Positions 1-9,095 are shown, counted from the stretch's first letter. The stretch is 64,000 nt of DNA from Vibrio chagasii (GCF_002954585.1 NZ_MSCI01000001.1:1054001-1118000); one strand, 5' to 3'. Numbers and translations: made by a program. The notes: generated by a model not told the origin, from the letters alone.

Positions 1-201
1 AGAGGCGACCTGAGTGTTATTCGCACCCCTTTAACCGAACTGCCAAATGGCATTGTGATTGACGGTGACCTATATATCGGCGGCTCAGCAATTACTGCAT
101 TCCCAGAAACGATGACGGTGAAAGGCAATATCTATTTAGGTGGCAACACCGTCACGACTTGGCCAACAAATTTGGAACTGGGCGGTGCCGTTGCTCGCTA
201 G
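1..201 (+). CDS. C-terminal end of a leucine-rich-repeat-like protein (5' end outside window)
   Basis: The first 66 codons are open in frame 1 and end in TAG at 199-201. The translation has two or three imperfect units of about 20 residues built on the pattern L-T-x-L-P, I-x-G-D-L-Y-I-G-G, I-T-x-F-P, then V-x-G-N-I-Y-L-G-G and T-x-W-P. Such spaced Leu/Ile-Pro units resemble bacterial leucine-rich-repeat or beta-solenoid proteins. The start and any targeting signal lie to the left of the window, so function and full length cannot be given. A terminator follows about 55 bases after the stop. Confidence 0.75.
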   Translation, partial: RGDLSVIRTPLTELPNGIVIDGDLYIGGSAITAFPETMTVKGNIYLGGNTVTTWPTNLELGGAVAR

Positions 202-255
202 CCTTGCCTGTAGCTTTACCTTTTTCCATCAAAAGTATAAGCAGAAAAACAAAAA

Positions 256-276
256 AAGGAGCTCAAGGCTCCTTTT
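256..276. terminator. Bidirectional rho-independent terminator
   Basis: A 7-bp stem (AAGGAGC / GCTCCTT) with a 5-base loop is flanked by an A run on the left and a T run on the right. It can stop the LRR-like gene on the plus strand and the acyltransferase on the minus strand. Confidence 0.85.
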
Positions 277-305
277 TCAATTCAATCAATTCAGCGAAAT
301 GTTCG

Positions 306-1424
306 CTAACCAATGTTCTTCACTGGGTTCGCATAGCTGTCGATCAAGTACTGACGCGCACCTTTTGGTAACGTCGCTAACTTATCTTCGAACTCTTTCT
401 TAACCGTAGCAGTGATCGAGTCATCTTCTTTCTCTGCCGCCAATAGATTTACTGGGAACAGTTTGTAGTTATCATGGATCTGGCGATCAATCTCTTCAGC
501 CAATGCTTCTGGAGTCTCAAAGTCTTGATCGATAACCTGACCAAAACCAACATGAATGCGGCCTTTGTTGCCCACAATACCTTGGATAATGCTCTCAATA
601 TCTTCAAATTCGCCTTTTTCGTAGCTGCCGTTTACATCTTTTTCAAACAACTCGATCGCTTTCGCCGTATCACAAGGGTCATTTTCATATGAGATAGCAA
701 CAGGAACAATCTTCAGTGACTTCACGTATTCAGGGAATGCCACCTTCTGCTTGCGTCCTTCAACATGGAACATTTTAAGGATTGCAGGATCAGTGAAATC
801 ATTACCGTCTTTTGCACGGCCTTCTTTCTGAGCGATCCAGATAGAGTTACCAGTATCTAAAGAGTGCTTAATGTAAGAAGAGAGCTGACCTAACGCTTTC
901 ATCATTTCACGCGGCCCTTTAAGAGAGCGCTTAACGATAAAGCTCTTATTCAAGCGCATCAGTTCTGTCGCACACGGCTTCTTCAGAAGGTTATCACCAA
1001 TCGCAATGCGACAAGTTTGGTGATTTTGTTGATGCAATGCGTAGTTCACCAACGCCGGATCCATAGCAATGTCACGATGGTTTGATACAAACAAGTATGC
1101 TTGATTCACATCCAATGACTCTAAGCCTGTGTACGTCACACCGTTTGTGGTGTTCGCTAACGTGTCACGTAAGTACTTTTTCACTTCAATCTGAATGGAT
1201 TCAACGCTAGTCAGCTTGCTCCACTTCATTTTTAAGTAAACACGTAGAATTGGGCTCATTAATGCTTGGAACCAAGCTGCGTGATTCGAAAAACGGTAGT
1301 TCAGAATCGCACTGATGAATTCTTCATCATTAATAAGACGGTTTAGTGCCGCTGGAATTTCATCATCGCCGTAAGGACGAATATCAACATATGGATCGGT
1401 TGGAGAGGTCATTTTTTCATTCAT
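306..1424 (-). CDS. 1-acyl-sn-glycerol-3-phosphate acyltransferase family protein
   Basis: This 372-residue protein carries the acyltransferase H-x4-D motif in the form NHRDIAMD at about residues 115-122. A second family block, WIAQKEGR, lies about 80 residues later and would contact the phosphate or acyl donor. The family (PlsC-like) moves an acyl chain onto a glycerolipid. At 372 residues it is longer than PlsC itself (about 245), with an N-terminal extension of about 90 residues, and no clear membrane segment is evident. The substrate cannot be read from the sequence. ATG at 1424 is taken as the start; an internal Met four codons later is an alternative. The gene ends at the shared terminator around 265. 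Confidence 0.8.
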   Translation of the reverse strand: MNEKMTSPTDPYVDIRPYGDDEIPAALNRLINDEEFISAILNYRFSNHAAWFQALMSPILRVYLKMKWSKLTSVESIQIEVKKYLRDTLANTTNGVTYTGLESLDVNQAYLFVSNHRDIAMDPALVNYALHQQNHQTCRIAIGDNLLKKPCATELMRLNKSFIVKRSLKGPREMMKALGQLSSYIKHSLDTGNSIWIAQKEGRAKDGNDFTDPAILKMFHVEGRKQKVAFPEYVKSLKIVPVAISYENDPCDTAKAIELFEKDVNGSYEKGEFEDIESIIQGIVGNKGRIHVGFGQVIDQDFETPEALAEEIDRQIHDNYKLFPVNLLAAEKEDDSITATVKKEFEDKLATLPKGARQYLIDSYANPVKNIG

Positions 1425-1587
1425 ATAATAAAAAGCTGGCTCATTCTACGCGTTGTTTTGACTTCTCGCAGCTACAGAGCCCATACTTTTGACAAGGTCA
1501 GACCAGAAACAGTGAAAATAGCCTGTTATTGTTGGCATTCTTTGAGATTAACGGTAATCTTGACGCCCCAAAATTAAGGTACTATCT

Positions 1588-2214
1588 ATGAACTTCGCTA
1601 TTGAATATACATCGGCTTACTTTTCACACCTGGTGATCACACCACGCAAGAAAGTACTAAAACATAGCCTTGTATCGGTTCAAAGTGGCTTGGTTTTGAT
1701 CAAACTGGGTAAGCAAGAGTACGCCGTTGAACCTGGCCAAAGCGTTTGGATTCCATTTGACTGCTTAACTTCGTTGACCTACTTCCCTAACACTCAAGTT
1801 AGCCGTGTCGATTTCTCTGTTCGACTGACAGATGCTTTCCCACGCCAAGCAGGTTACATCACGCAAACTAACCTCTCTTTGGCGTTGCTAGAGAAGCTAG
1901 AGCTTACTCACGGCCGATCTTATGGTGCTAACAATACCGAGCAAGCGTGCAAAGACATGCTTTCTGTACTCAAGCAAGAAGTGTTGGCATTCAAACCACT
2001 GCTTTGTGAAAGTGCGTTGTCTCAACGATTCAATCAGTGGAACATTGATGACTCTAACCTGCCACAAGAACACACCTTAGTGATGGTAATGCGCGAGGCG
2101 AAGAAGCGCATGCAATCAGGTCAGAAGCGTGCAGCTGTGATCGATGACCTATTCTCAGGTAAAGAAGAAGAGTTTGAACAACTGTGTATGCTGGTGTTTG
2201 GTGACGACCTATAG
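1588..2214 (+). CDS. AraC-type N-terminal (cupin-like) ligand-binding domain protein without a DNA-binding domain
   Basis: The 208-residue product begins with a beta-rich stretch resembling the sensing half of AraC-family regulators (residues about 15-80, including a LVSVQSGLVLIKLG core and a VEPGQSVWIPFD loop typical of cupin folds). No helix-turn-helix of the AraC type follows; the C-terminal half is helical and charged. This agrees with Vibrio proteins annotated as AraC-like ligand-binding proteins. It is divergent from the acyltransferase, with about 160 bases between the starts. Function is unknown; it may bind a small molecule or act as a partner of a regulator. The assignment rests on fold-like pattern, not a catalytic motif. 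Confidence 0.6.
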   Translation: MNFAIEYTSAYFSHLVITPRKKVLKHSLVSVQSGLVLIKLGKQEYAVEPGQSVWIPFDCLTSLTYFPNTQVSRVDFSVRLTDAFPRQAGYITQTNLSLALLEKLELTHGRSYGANNTEQACKDMLSVLKQEVLAFKPLLCESALSQRFNQWNIDDSNLPQEHTLVMVMREAKKRMQSGQKRAAVIDDLFSGKEEEFEQLCMLVFGDDL

Positions 2215-2262
2215 TTGCTCATACGACATAATATCGCTGAGAAAAGCCAAGATTTAGATACT

Positions 2263-2297
2263 AAAAAGCCGCAAAACTGAGTTTCTGCGGCTTTTTT
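2263..2297. terminator. Rho-independent terminator
   Basis: AAAAAGCCGC and GCGGCTTTTTT pair around a 14-base loop that can itself pair further (AAAC/GTTT). It lies 50 bases after the cupin-like gene and is symmetrical enough to serve the minus-strand gene at 2365 as well. Confidence 0.9.
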
Positions 2298-2364
2298 AAT
2301 TCTTATTACTAATTCAGGATAAACAAAAGCTAGATTTACAATCTTATAGAAGGATCGCGTTCGT

Positions 2365-2856
2365 CTAAAACGGTAACTCGACTTGCATCATCAAATCGGC
2401 ATCTCTTGAATCGTGCCAACGATAATCAAAACGCATACGAGGTTGACCTTCTACTTTCTCACCGAAGCCAATGCTCAATTGCAAACCATGATTCAAAAGC
2501 CACTCTTCAGTCGACATATCATACTGTTCGTCTTCTAAGTCTTCAGGGAACCACATTCCCAATCCAACATAGTTAGACTCGAGGCTTTGCGTTAACAGCG
2601 GCGTATCCTTGGTTTGAAGTACCCAGTCAGACCAATAGTCAGGTGTGCTCTCGGCTTCTTCTTCACTCATACCAGTGATTTCTAGCATGCGCTGACCGAA
2701 AGAATCGATGCTCGTAGAAAAATCTAGACAGCTATTTTCATCATCAGAAGCCAGCATGATTGAGTCTAAGCTAAAAAAGTCACATTCAGCCTGTGCAGGT
2801 AAACTGCATGCTGCAATGATCATCGTCGCTGGTATCGCGCGCTTTAGCATAGTCAT
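2365..2856 (-). CDS. Secreted or periplasmic protein of unknown function
   Basis: The 163-residue product has a clear Sec signal peptide: K-R at the N-terminus, a hydrophobic core, and an AQA cleavage site before Glu-Cys at about residue 24. The mature part is acidic, contains two Cys residues near its N-terminus, and ends in an alternating aromatic/hydrophobic strand (MQVELPF) of the kind that closes outer-membrane barrels or periplasmic beta folds. I do not recognise the family. It is transcribed in the same direction as, and just downstream of, the NadD-like gene (22 bases between them), so the two may be cotranscribed. Confidence 0.7.
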   Translation of the reverse strand: MTMLKRAIPATMIIAACSLPAQAECDFFSLDSIMLASDDENSCLDFSTSIDSFGQRMLEITGMSEEEAESTPDYWSDWVLQTKDTPLLTQSLESNYVGLGMWFPEDLEDEQYDMSTEEWLLNHGLQLSIGFGEKVEGQPRMRFDYRWHDSRDADLMMQVELPF

Positions 2857-2878
2857 CAGACCTCTTGAGTTAGTGAAT

Positions 2879-3400
2879 CTACATTATTGTATACAGTCCA
2901 CTATCTTGCAATATCTTTGTAACTGACTTTGTACTCAGTTTTGATACATCGCTTCCACTTATCAATGCATTACGAATGTCTGTGCTGCGGATCTTCACCT
3001 TCTCCGGGCAAGCCATTACAGACCATCGCTCGGTAATCTCATCTGATTTATAGAAAGATGAGAACTTGAAGAAGTTGTCCGGCCCAATCACAAACGTAAG
3101 TTCAGCGTCACCATGTAACTTTTGTAATTCACTGAGTACAGCATAAGTTGTCACACTTTCACCGGGTGTGAACAAACTCTTTTCGATCAATGATAGTTCA
3201 ACTTGATCCAATGAAAGATCACTAATAAATGCATTAACTAACTGACATCTCGTATCAAAGTCTAGCATCTCTTTTCCCCAAGCATGGGCAATACTTGGTA
3301 CCAGAAGAATCTTGTCGAAATGAGCCAGTGAATCAATCACACTTTTATGCCCTAAGCTCGGCGGATTAAACGCACTACCGAAAATGGCTATTTTTTTCAT
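2879..3400 (-). CDS. Nicotinate/nicotinamide-nucleotide adenylyltransferase-like protein (NadD family)
   Basis: The product (about 173 residues from MKKIAIFGS) is a nucleotidyltransferase-fold protein. The N-terminal GSAFNPPSLGHK contains the (H/T)xGH nucleotide-binding signature, FVIGPDNFFKF matches the mid-domain strand-loop, and IRSTDIR matches the ISSTxxR motif that binds the triphosphate. NadD joins NaMN and ATP to make the precursor that NadE amidates, and this gene is divergent from nadE with about 110 bases between starts, so a role in NAD synthesis or salvage is likely. It is shorter than standard NadD (about 210), so it may be a second specialised copy. A TTG start upstream would add 12 basic residues; the ATG is preferred because the conserved strand begins there. 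Confidence 0.75.
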   Translation of the reverse strand: MKKIAIFGSAFNPPSLGHKSVIDSLAHFDKILLVPSIAHAWGKEMLDFDTRCQLVNAFISDLSLDQVELSLIEKSLFTPGESVTTYAVLSELQKLHGDAELTFVIGPDNFFKFSSFYKSDEITERWSVMACPEKVKIRSTDIRNALISGSDVSKLSTKSVTKILQDSGLYTIM

Positions 3401-3509
3401 TATTAATTGCTGCCTTCTCTTTCTAAGCTTGTGCAAAGAGGTTTTTAAATCGAATGATTTAGGTATGATAACACTAGATTTTTAATTTGCTTGCAGGAAA
3501 GGAATACGA

Positions 3510-4340
3510 ATGGAACAGTTAATTCGTGACGAAATGCGCGTACTACCTTCAATTGACCCTCACTTCGAAGTGACTCGTCGTGTGGACTTTATCAAAACGA
3601 AACTTCAGCAGTCTGGCTGCAAGTCCCTGATCCTTGGTATCAGTGGTGGTGTAGACTCGACTACTTGTGGTCGTCTAGCACAACTGGCAGTTGACAGCTT
3701 GAATGAAAGCACAGGTAGCAACGACTACCAATTCATCGCAGTTCGTCTACCTTACGGTGAGCAAAAAGATGAAGATGAAGCACAACTTGCTCTCTCTTTT
3801 ATTCAGCCTTCTCAATCAGTTTCTGTAAACATTAAAGCGGGTGTTGATGGACTTCACGCGGCTTCTCACGTTGCACTTGAAGGAACGGGTCTACTACCAA
3901 CAGACTCGGCGAAAATCGACTTTGTAAAAGGTAACGTAAAAGCTCGAGCTCGTATGATCGCACAGTACGAAATCGCAGGTTACGTTGGTGGTCTTGTGAT
4001 TGGTACCGATCACTCAGCAGAGAACATCACTGGCTTTTACACTAAACACGGCGACGGTGCCTGTGATTTAGCGCCTCTATTTGGCCTAAACAAGCGTCAA
4101 GTTCGTGAACTAGCGGCAACACTAGGCGCGCCAGAGCTGCTAGTTAAGAAAGTGCCAACTGCCGATCTAGAAGAGCTTGATCCACAGAAAGCTGACGAAG
4201 CAGCGCTAAACTTAACTTACGATCAAATCGATGATTTCCTTGAAGGTAAAGAAGTACCTCAAGACGTATCAGACCGCTTAGTGAGCATCTACAAAGCAAC
4301 ACAACACAAGCGTCAACCAATTCCAACAATCTACGATTAA
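3510..4340 (+). CDS. nadE: Ammonia-dependent NAD+ synthetase NadE
   Basis: The 276-residue protein has the family length and the N-type ATP pyrophosphatase P-loop SGGVDST near residue 45. Further conserved blocks are [37 protein letters not shown] and [10 protein letters not shown]. It adenylates deamido-NAD and replaces the carboxylate with an amide using free ammonia; no glutaminase domain is present. It is a single-gene unit with a strong terminator just after it, divergent from the NadD-like gene. Confidence 0.97.
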   Translation: MEQLIRDEMRVLPSIDPHFEVTRRVDFIKTKLQQSGCKSLILGISGGVDSTTCGRLAQLAVDSLNESTGSNDYQFIAVRLPYGEQKDEDEAQLALSFIQPSQSVSVNIKAGVDGLHAASHVALEGTGLLPTDSAKIDFVKGNVKARARMIAQYEIAGYVGGLVIGTDHSAENITGFYTKHGDGACDLAPLFGLNKRQVRELAATLGAPELLVKKVPTADLEELDPQKADEAALNLTYDQIDDFLEGKEVPQDVSDRLVSIYKATQHKRQPIPTIYD

Positions 4341-4362
4341 TACTTTAAGTTAAACTCAATTA

Positions 4363-4392
4363 AAAAGGCCGGAAGTTCAACTTCCGGCCTTT
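4363..4392. terminator. Bidirectional rho-independent terminator
   Basis: The stem AAGGCCGGAAG / CTTCCGGCCTT with a TTCAA loop and A/T flanks lies between convergent nadE and the MOSC-reductase gene. Confidence 0.9.
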
Positions 4393-4425
4393 GCTATTTT
4401 ATGAAGGGAGTGACTTAATTAGCCA

Positions 4426-6282
4426 TTAACCCACAACTTCGATATCGGTTTGAGGCACACTGCAACATGCTAAAATCTGACCCATATTTCGTTCGTGCTC
4501 CTGCAGCGCTGGTACATCCGGTTGATGAACTTGCCCAGACTCAAGGGTCACTTTACAAGCACCACAAAAACCGGCACGACAGCTTGATGCAATGGATACA
4601 CCCGCCGACTCAGCTTGCTCTAGTAAGGTAGACTGATTGTTGCCTTCGAATAGATAGCCATTAACACTTAGCTGTAGTTGCTTAACTGTCTCTTCCGTTG
4701 ATTGTGCGACACCAAATGCTTCTTGATGATAGTGCTGAGGATTCAAGCCCATTTGAATCAGTAGTTTCTTTGCATTATCCATGAAACCATCAGGACCACA
4801 TACAAAGGCTTGGCGTTTATGAAGCGCTTCAATTTTCGCTACATGCGACACGCTCAAACGACCAGACAAACCCTCCCACTCTTTCGTTGGTTGGCTCAAT
4901 AAATAGATCACACGTAAGCCCTCGTGCTCTTTGGCGATCTGGTCAATCTCAGCTTGATAAGGAATATCTTCTTCGCTGCTGCATTGGTGATAGAAAACCA
5001 CATCATTAATTTGATCATGGTCTGCCAGATAACGAAGCATCGACAGCATAGGCGTGATACCGCTACCCGCAGAAAGTAATAATAATGGGTGCGTTGGGTT
5101 CTCTTCTAAGTAGAAAGCACCATCAGGGTTTTGCGCGACTAAGGTATCGCCAACTTGGAAATGGTCGTTCAACCAGTTGGAGATCTGGCCGTCATTGACG
5201 CGCTTCACTGAAATAGCTAAACGACCCGCGCGAGATGGGCTCGAAGATAGCGTATAACGACGAGACACTTTTTCACCATCAATAACCATTTCAATCGGCA
5301 GATGCTGACCTGGTTGGTAACTTGGTAAAGAGTGGTTCTCTTTCGCTGGCTCTAACCAAAATGTCGTAAAGTCTCTAGCGATCTCTTCACGCTCAACGCA
5401 AGTTAAATGTAGCGACTCTACCCATGTGTCTTCGTAATGTTCTTTTTCTTTGGTTTCGAGTACTTCAACCAAATCACCGGCTCTGACTAAGCCTTCGTTC
5501 TTAGCAACTAGGTTCTGACCAAAGAACACACCACCACGATCATTGGCTCTGAATTTAGAGAAGGTATTCAGTGGCTCTTTTGTCGCTCTTAACTCACCAC
5601 TGTTAACATCAACCGTGGTTAGAATACAACGTTCACAAGGCTTCACCGCCTCGAACTCAACCTCACCAATTCGAATGCGCTTCCAACCATCTTCAGCAAA
5701 CGCTTCAGTGTTTGAGACCACGAAGTTGGTACGGAACTGATCCATAGAATGCGTTTCAGGGCTGCGGCGATTCAACTCATCAAGCGAAGCTTGGCTGATG
5801 ATCAACATCGGGTAACCGTCGGCAAAACTCACGTTATGGCCCAACTTTTCACGAACACGATTCGATTGTTCACCAGAGAAAAGTAGCTCAACACGTACAC
5901 CCAATACATCACTAAACCAGTCATCAGCTTCATCACTCGTTGTGTAGGCCGTGAAGCTGTCTTTCCACACTGTTGCTGGCGCTTCTTGCATCTTGAAGTT
6001 CGCATACTTAAGGCGCAGTGGCTCTTTGCCTTCGTAAGTAAAAATCAAGCCATCTGGCAGCAAGCTGGAAGACACTTTGACCATTTTAGGATATTTACGC
6101 GCCGTAACCATTGAGCCGTCAGCCAATGCCAGCATGAAACGTCTGTCAAAAGTGAGACCTTGTTTTTCAACCCAAGCAGAAGAAAGCGCAATGCCGCCCA
6201 CTGATTTAACCGGAAACACATTGATTTGAGATAAGGAAGGAGCTTGCTCTGAAGCCTTTCGATCTAGAGGTGACTGCGACAT
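4426..6282 (-). CDS. MOSC domain / FAD-NAD(P) reductase / 2Fe-2S ferredoxin fusion protein
   Basis: This 618-residue protein reads as three modules. Residues about 15-275 are a MOSC beta-barrel plus MOSC domain like YcbX, with the conserved KPCERC motif that in MOSC proteins places a Cys at the molybdenum cofactor. Residues about 290-525 are a ferredoxin-NADP reductase module: RRYTLSSSPS near 342 binds FAD, LLSAGSGITPM near 402 binds NAD(P), and FVCGPDGFM closes it. Residues about 540-618 are a plant-type ferredoxin with CRAGFCGAC near 567 and a final Cys near 606 for a 2Fe-2S cluster. E. coli YcbX has the MOSC and ferredoxin parts and needs a separate reductase for N-hydroxylated base detoxification; here the reductase appears built in. 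The substrate is inferred. Confidence 0.88.
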   Translation of the reverse strand: MSQSPLDRKASEQAPSLSQINVFPVKSVGGIALSSAWVEKQGLTFDRRFMLALADGSMVTARKYPKMVKVSSSLLPDGLIFTYEGKEPLRLKYANFKMQEAPATVWKDSFTAYTTSDEADDWFSDVLGVRVELLFSGEQSNRVREKLGHNVSFADGYPMLIISQASLDELNRRSPETHSMDQFRTNFVVSNTEAFAEDGWKRIRIGEVEFEAVKPCERCILTTVDVNSGELRATKEPLNTFSKFRANDRGGVFFGQNLVAKNEGLVRAGDLVEVLETKEKEHYEDTWVESLHLTCVEREEIARDFTTFWLEPAKENHSLPSYQPGQHLPIEMVIDGEKVSRRYTLSSSPSRAGRLAISVKRVNDGQISNWLNDHFQVGDTLVAQNPDGAFYLEENPTHPLLLLSAGSGITPMLSMLRYLADHDQINDVVFYHQCSSEEDIPYQAEIDQIAKEHEGLRVIYLLSQPTKEWEGLSGRLSVSHVAKIEALHKRQAFVCGPDGFMDNAKKLLIQMGLNPQHYHQEAFGVAQSTEETVKQLQLSVNGYLFEGNNQSTLLEQAESAGVSIASSCRAGFCGACKVTLESGQVHQPDVPALQEHERNMGQILACCSVPQTDIEVVG

Positions 6283-6500
6283 AACGATTCCAATGTTTTG
6301 TAGTTTGTCCCAATGCTAACAAATGGTTATAAAGAGATAAACTGGCAGCTATTAAACACTTGATACTAAGCGAATATCTTGAGATGTTTAACTCATTGTC
6401 TTCTATACATTAAGGCAGCAATGCATTAACACTCTTCAGACCTTCTATACTGTGAATACAGTTAGTGCATTGAACTTTCATTGAATAAAAAGGATTTATC

Positions 6501-6659
6501 ATGAACAAACTCGTCATTATCATCTTATGTGTACTGCTTCCCCCTTTGGGTGTGTTTTTCGCACGAGGCGCAGGCAAAGACCTTTTGATCAACATCGTCC
6601 TCACTTTCTTCTTCTGGGTTCCGGGAATGATCCACGGGTTGTGGGTAGCGACTCGATAA
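6501..6659 (+). CDS. Pmp3/YqaE family small membrane protein
   Basis: This 52-residue peptide starts at ATG 6501 behind a good ribosome site (AAGGA, 6 bases upstream). It has two hydrophobic segments: residues about 4-25, containing the family signature LLPPLGVFF, and about 30-48, with INIVLTFFFWVPGMIHGLWV. The spacing, the glycine-rich turn (ARGAGKD) and the PG.IH ending are those of the Pmp3/YqaE family (UPF0057), which affect membrane potential or are induced by stress in other organisms. Here the role is inferred. No close partner gene is evident; pyrC follows after about 190 bases but has its own regulatory region. Confidence 0.85.
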   Translation: MNKLVIIILCVLLPPLGVFFARGAGKDLLINIVLTFFFWVPGMIHGLWVATR

Positions 6660-6773
6660 TCCATCTTCAAAAACAAATACCGAATAAAATACGCGGAAAG
6701 CAAGATCCCAACCCTGAAGAGTTAAAAATAGGATGAAATGAAAGTGCTTTTCCACTATCATCCTGTCGCCTAA

Positions 6774-6789
6774 ACGTAAGCGATTGCTT
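6774..6789. promoter_or_regulatory. PurR-like operator upstream of pyrC
   Basis: The 16-mer ACGTAAGCGATTGCTT matches the E. coli PurR consensus ANGCAANCGNTTNCNT at all defined positions but one (T for C at position 4). It lies 62-77 bases before the pyrC start, where it would overlap the promoter if transcription starts near 6805. In E. coli pyrC is a known PurR target, so regulation here is plausible. Confidence 0.6.
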
Positions 6790-6809
6790 TCACAGATTTC
6801 GCCGAGTTT

Positions 6810-6847
6810 AGGCTCCAACTACATAACACTTCAAATGGTGGGAGCCT
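6810..6847 (+). promoter_or_regulatory. pyrC leader hairpin that sequesters the ribosome-binding site
   Basis: AGGCTCC (6810-6816) is exactly complementary to GGAGCCT (6841-6847), which contains the only good Shine-Dalgarno sequence for the pyrC ATG at 6851. Pairing would hide it. In E. coli, pyrC translation is controlled by such a hairpin, made or avoided through CTP-dependent choice of the transcription start. The same design is inferred here from the complementarity and position. Confidence 0.6.
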
Positions 6848-6850
6848 TCA

Positions 6851-7879
6851 ATGACACAACTTACGATTACTCGTCCTGACGACTGGCACGTTCATCTACG
6901 CGATGGCGAAGTATTAAAAGATACAGTGCGCGATATCAGCCGCTACAATGGTCGAGCGTTAATCATGCCAAATACCATCCCACCGGTAACTGATACCGAA
7001 ATGGCTCTAGCTTACCGTGAACGCATCATGGCAGAGCAGCCAAGCGAGCAGTTCCAGCCTCTAATGGCACTTTACCTGACAGACAACACAACACCAGATG
7101 AAATTCGTAAAGCGAAAGAATCTGGCGCAGTTGTGGCTGCGAAGCTTTACCCAGCAGGCGCAACAACTAACTCTGACTCAGGTGTAACCTCTGCGAAGAA
7201 CATCTACCACGTACTAGAAGCTATGCAAGAAGTTGGCATGCTACTTTTGGTACACGGCGAAGTAACGACGCACGATGTTGATATCTTTGACCGTGAAAAA
7301 GAGTTCCTAGACACCGTTCTTGCGCCAATCGTGAATGACTTCCCTAACCTAAAAATCGTTCTAGAGCACATCACGACTGCAGATGCTGCGAATTTCGTAA
7401 AGAACGCGAACGACAACGTTGCCGCGACAATCACAGCCCATCACTTGCTTTACAACCGCAACCACATGCTGGTTGGCGGCATTAAGCCACACTTCTACTG
7501 CCTACCAATCCTTAAGCGCAACACTCACCAAAAAGCGCTAATTGAAGCAGCGACAAGCGGCAGCAAGAAGTTCTTCTTAGGTACAGACTCAGCACCACAC
7601 GCAAAAGGCGCAAAAGAGTCAGCATGTGGCTGTGCGGGTTCTTACACGGCACACGCAGCTGTTGAACTGTACGCTGAAGTGTTCGAATTAGAAGGCAAGA
7701 TTGAGAACCTAGAAGCGTTCACAAGCCACAACGGCCCAGACTTCTACGGCATCCCACGTAACACAGACACTATCACTCTAGTAAAAGAAGAGTGGAACGT
7801 TGCTGAAACCATGCCATTTGGTTCAGACATCGTTGTACCAATTCGTGGCGGCGAGACCATCGCTTGGTCAGTAAAATAA
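6851..7879 (+). CDS. pyrC: Dihydroorotase (PyrC type)
   Basis: The 342-residue enzyme has the standard length and metal-site motifs of class II dihydroorotases: HVHLRDG near residues 13-19 (two His ligands), AKLYPAG near 100 (the Lys that is carboxylated), LVHGEV near 138, LEHITTADA near 175 and GTDSAPH near 248 (the catalytic Asp). It closes carbamoyl-aspartate to dihydroorotate, the third step of pyrimidine synthesis. It stands alone between its regulatory leader and a strong terminator. Frequent use of Vibrio-preferred codons suggests good expression. Confidence 0.97.
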   Translation: MTQLTITRPDDWHVHLRDGEVLKDTVRDISRYNGRALIMPNTIPPVTDTEMALAYRERIMAEQPSEQFQPLMALYLTDNTTPDEIRKAKESGAVVAAKLYPAGATTNSDSGVTSAKNIYHVLEAMQEVGMLLLVHGEVTTHDVDIFDREKEFLDTVLAPIVNDFPNLKIVLEHITTADAANFVKNANDNVAATITAHHLLYNRNHMLVGGIKPHFYCLPILKRNTHQKALIEAATSGSKKFFLGTDSAPHAKGAKESACGCAGSYTAHAAVELYAEVFELEGKIENLEAFTSHNGPDFYGIPRNTDTITLVKEEWNVAETMPFGSDIVVPIRGGETIAWSVK

Positions 7880-7937
7880 GCACTCGCAAGGCAAAGTAAA
7901 TACGTTGTAGATGCTTCGTAAAGACTTCGCTTCAACT

Positions 7938-7971
7938 AAAAAGGGTCACCCCATTATGGGTGACCCTTTTT
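7938..7971. terminator. Bidirectional rho-independent terminator
   Basis: AAAAAGGGTCACCC and GGGTGACCCTTTTT form a 14-bp perfect stem with a 6-base loop between convergent pyrC and the DUF808 gene. Confidence 0.95.
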
Positions 7972-8015
7972 GTTTAGTATCTGACAAACTCATTGCCTAA
8001 GAGGTTGTTTAAGCC

Positions 8016-8921
8016 CTACTTGCCCCGAACCTTCTCTATCACACTCCAAACCGCGACAACAAGTAACCCTGCCACTACACCAATCACGCCATTCAACAAA
8101 GTGGGAACAACTGCAGTCGCTATCGTATGCCCGCTGAAGTCCATGATGATAGGTTCAATCAAATGATGAATCGCAGGAACGTTATGAACCACGATACCAC
8201 CACCAACCAAGAACATGGCAGCCGTACCGACAACAGCAAGCATCTTCATTAACTTTGGCGCAAAGGAAACAAGCCCATTGCCAAGCTTTGTTTTGACTGC
8301 GCTACCGTCAGATGTACGTTGAAGATAGAAACCTAAGTCATCCAACTTCACTATCCCTGCAACCAAGCCATAGACACCAATCGTCATCACGACAGCAATC
8401 AAGCTCACGACAATAATCTGGGTCAAGATGCTGGTCCCCGTCACGGTACCCAGAGCAATCACAATGATTTCTGCGGATAAGATGAAGTCGGTGCGAATTG
8501 CGCCTTTAACCTTTCTCTTCTCATAGCCCTCAATGGACTCACCGGTTTTATCTTCTTCTCCTTTGTCGTTATCTTGGTGGGCGTGCGGGAAGAACTTTTC
8601 TAAGATCTTCTCAGCCCCTTCGAAACAAAGAAACAAGCCACCAATTAACAACAATGGCATGATCAACCAAGGAATAAATGCACTAATCAATAAAGCGGCA
8701 GGCACAAGAATCAACTTGTTCTTGAATGAGCCTTTTGCAACCGCCCACACCACAGGGATTTCTCGTTCAGCAGACACACCCGAAACCTGCTGTGCGTTAA
8801 GTGCTAAATCATCGCCCAATACACCTGCGGTTTTCTTCGCCGCAACTTTAGACATCAGTGCAACATCGTCTAGCACTGTGGCTATGTCATCTAACAGTGT
8901 GAGTAAACTTGCTCCAGCCAT
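8016..8921 (-). CDS. DUF808 family inner-membrane protein (YedI-like)
   Basis: This 301-residue protein begins with the DUF808 hallmark MAGASLLTLLDDIATVLDDV and continues with the VAAKKTAGVLGDDLA segment. Several hydrophobic helices follow (residues about 65-105, 145-185, 215-245 and 270-295), so it sits in the inner membrane. A His/Asp/Glu-rich loop between the first pair of helices (HAHQDNDKGEEDKTGES) would face the cytoplasm or periplasm and could bind cations. The E. coli homologue YedI has no established function, so none is assigned here. It is monocistronic, sharing a terminator with pyrC. Confidence 0.88.
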   Translation of the reverse strand: MAGASLLTLLDDIATVLDDVALMSKVAAKKTAGVLGDDLALNAQQVSGVSAEREIPVVWAVAKGSFKNKLILVPAALLISAFIPWLIMPLLLIGGLFLCFEGAEKILEKFFPHAHQDNDKGEEDKTGESIEGYEKRKVKGAIRTDFILSAEIIVIALGTVTGTSILTQIIVVSLIAVVMTIGVYGLVAGIVKLDDLGFYLQRTSDGSAVKTKLGNGLVSFAPKLMKMLAVVGTAAMFLVGGGIVVHNVPAIHHLIEPIIMDFSGHTIATAVVPTLLNGVIGVVAGLLVVAVWSVIEKVRGK

Positions 8922-9095
8922 TTTATTGTCTCTTTTAAAGGATTGAACAACAGATAAAATGTAACACTATCAATTCACTCATCAAAGTTATGAGTCTGTA
9001 AAAAATAAAGTCACAAACTGTGTTTTCTATTGCCGTCTCAGCGAGACAGGACTAGTCTGTCTGCATCTTTCACGAACATAAAAGAAAAAGTATAG

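Noticed and set aside
6410..6818. Two minus-strand frames of 97 codons opposite the YqaE-like gene
   Set aside because: The plus-strand 52-codon frame matches a known family and has a ribosome site; the opposing frames match nothing and carry no start signal.
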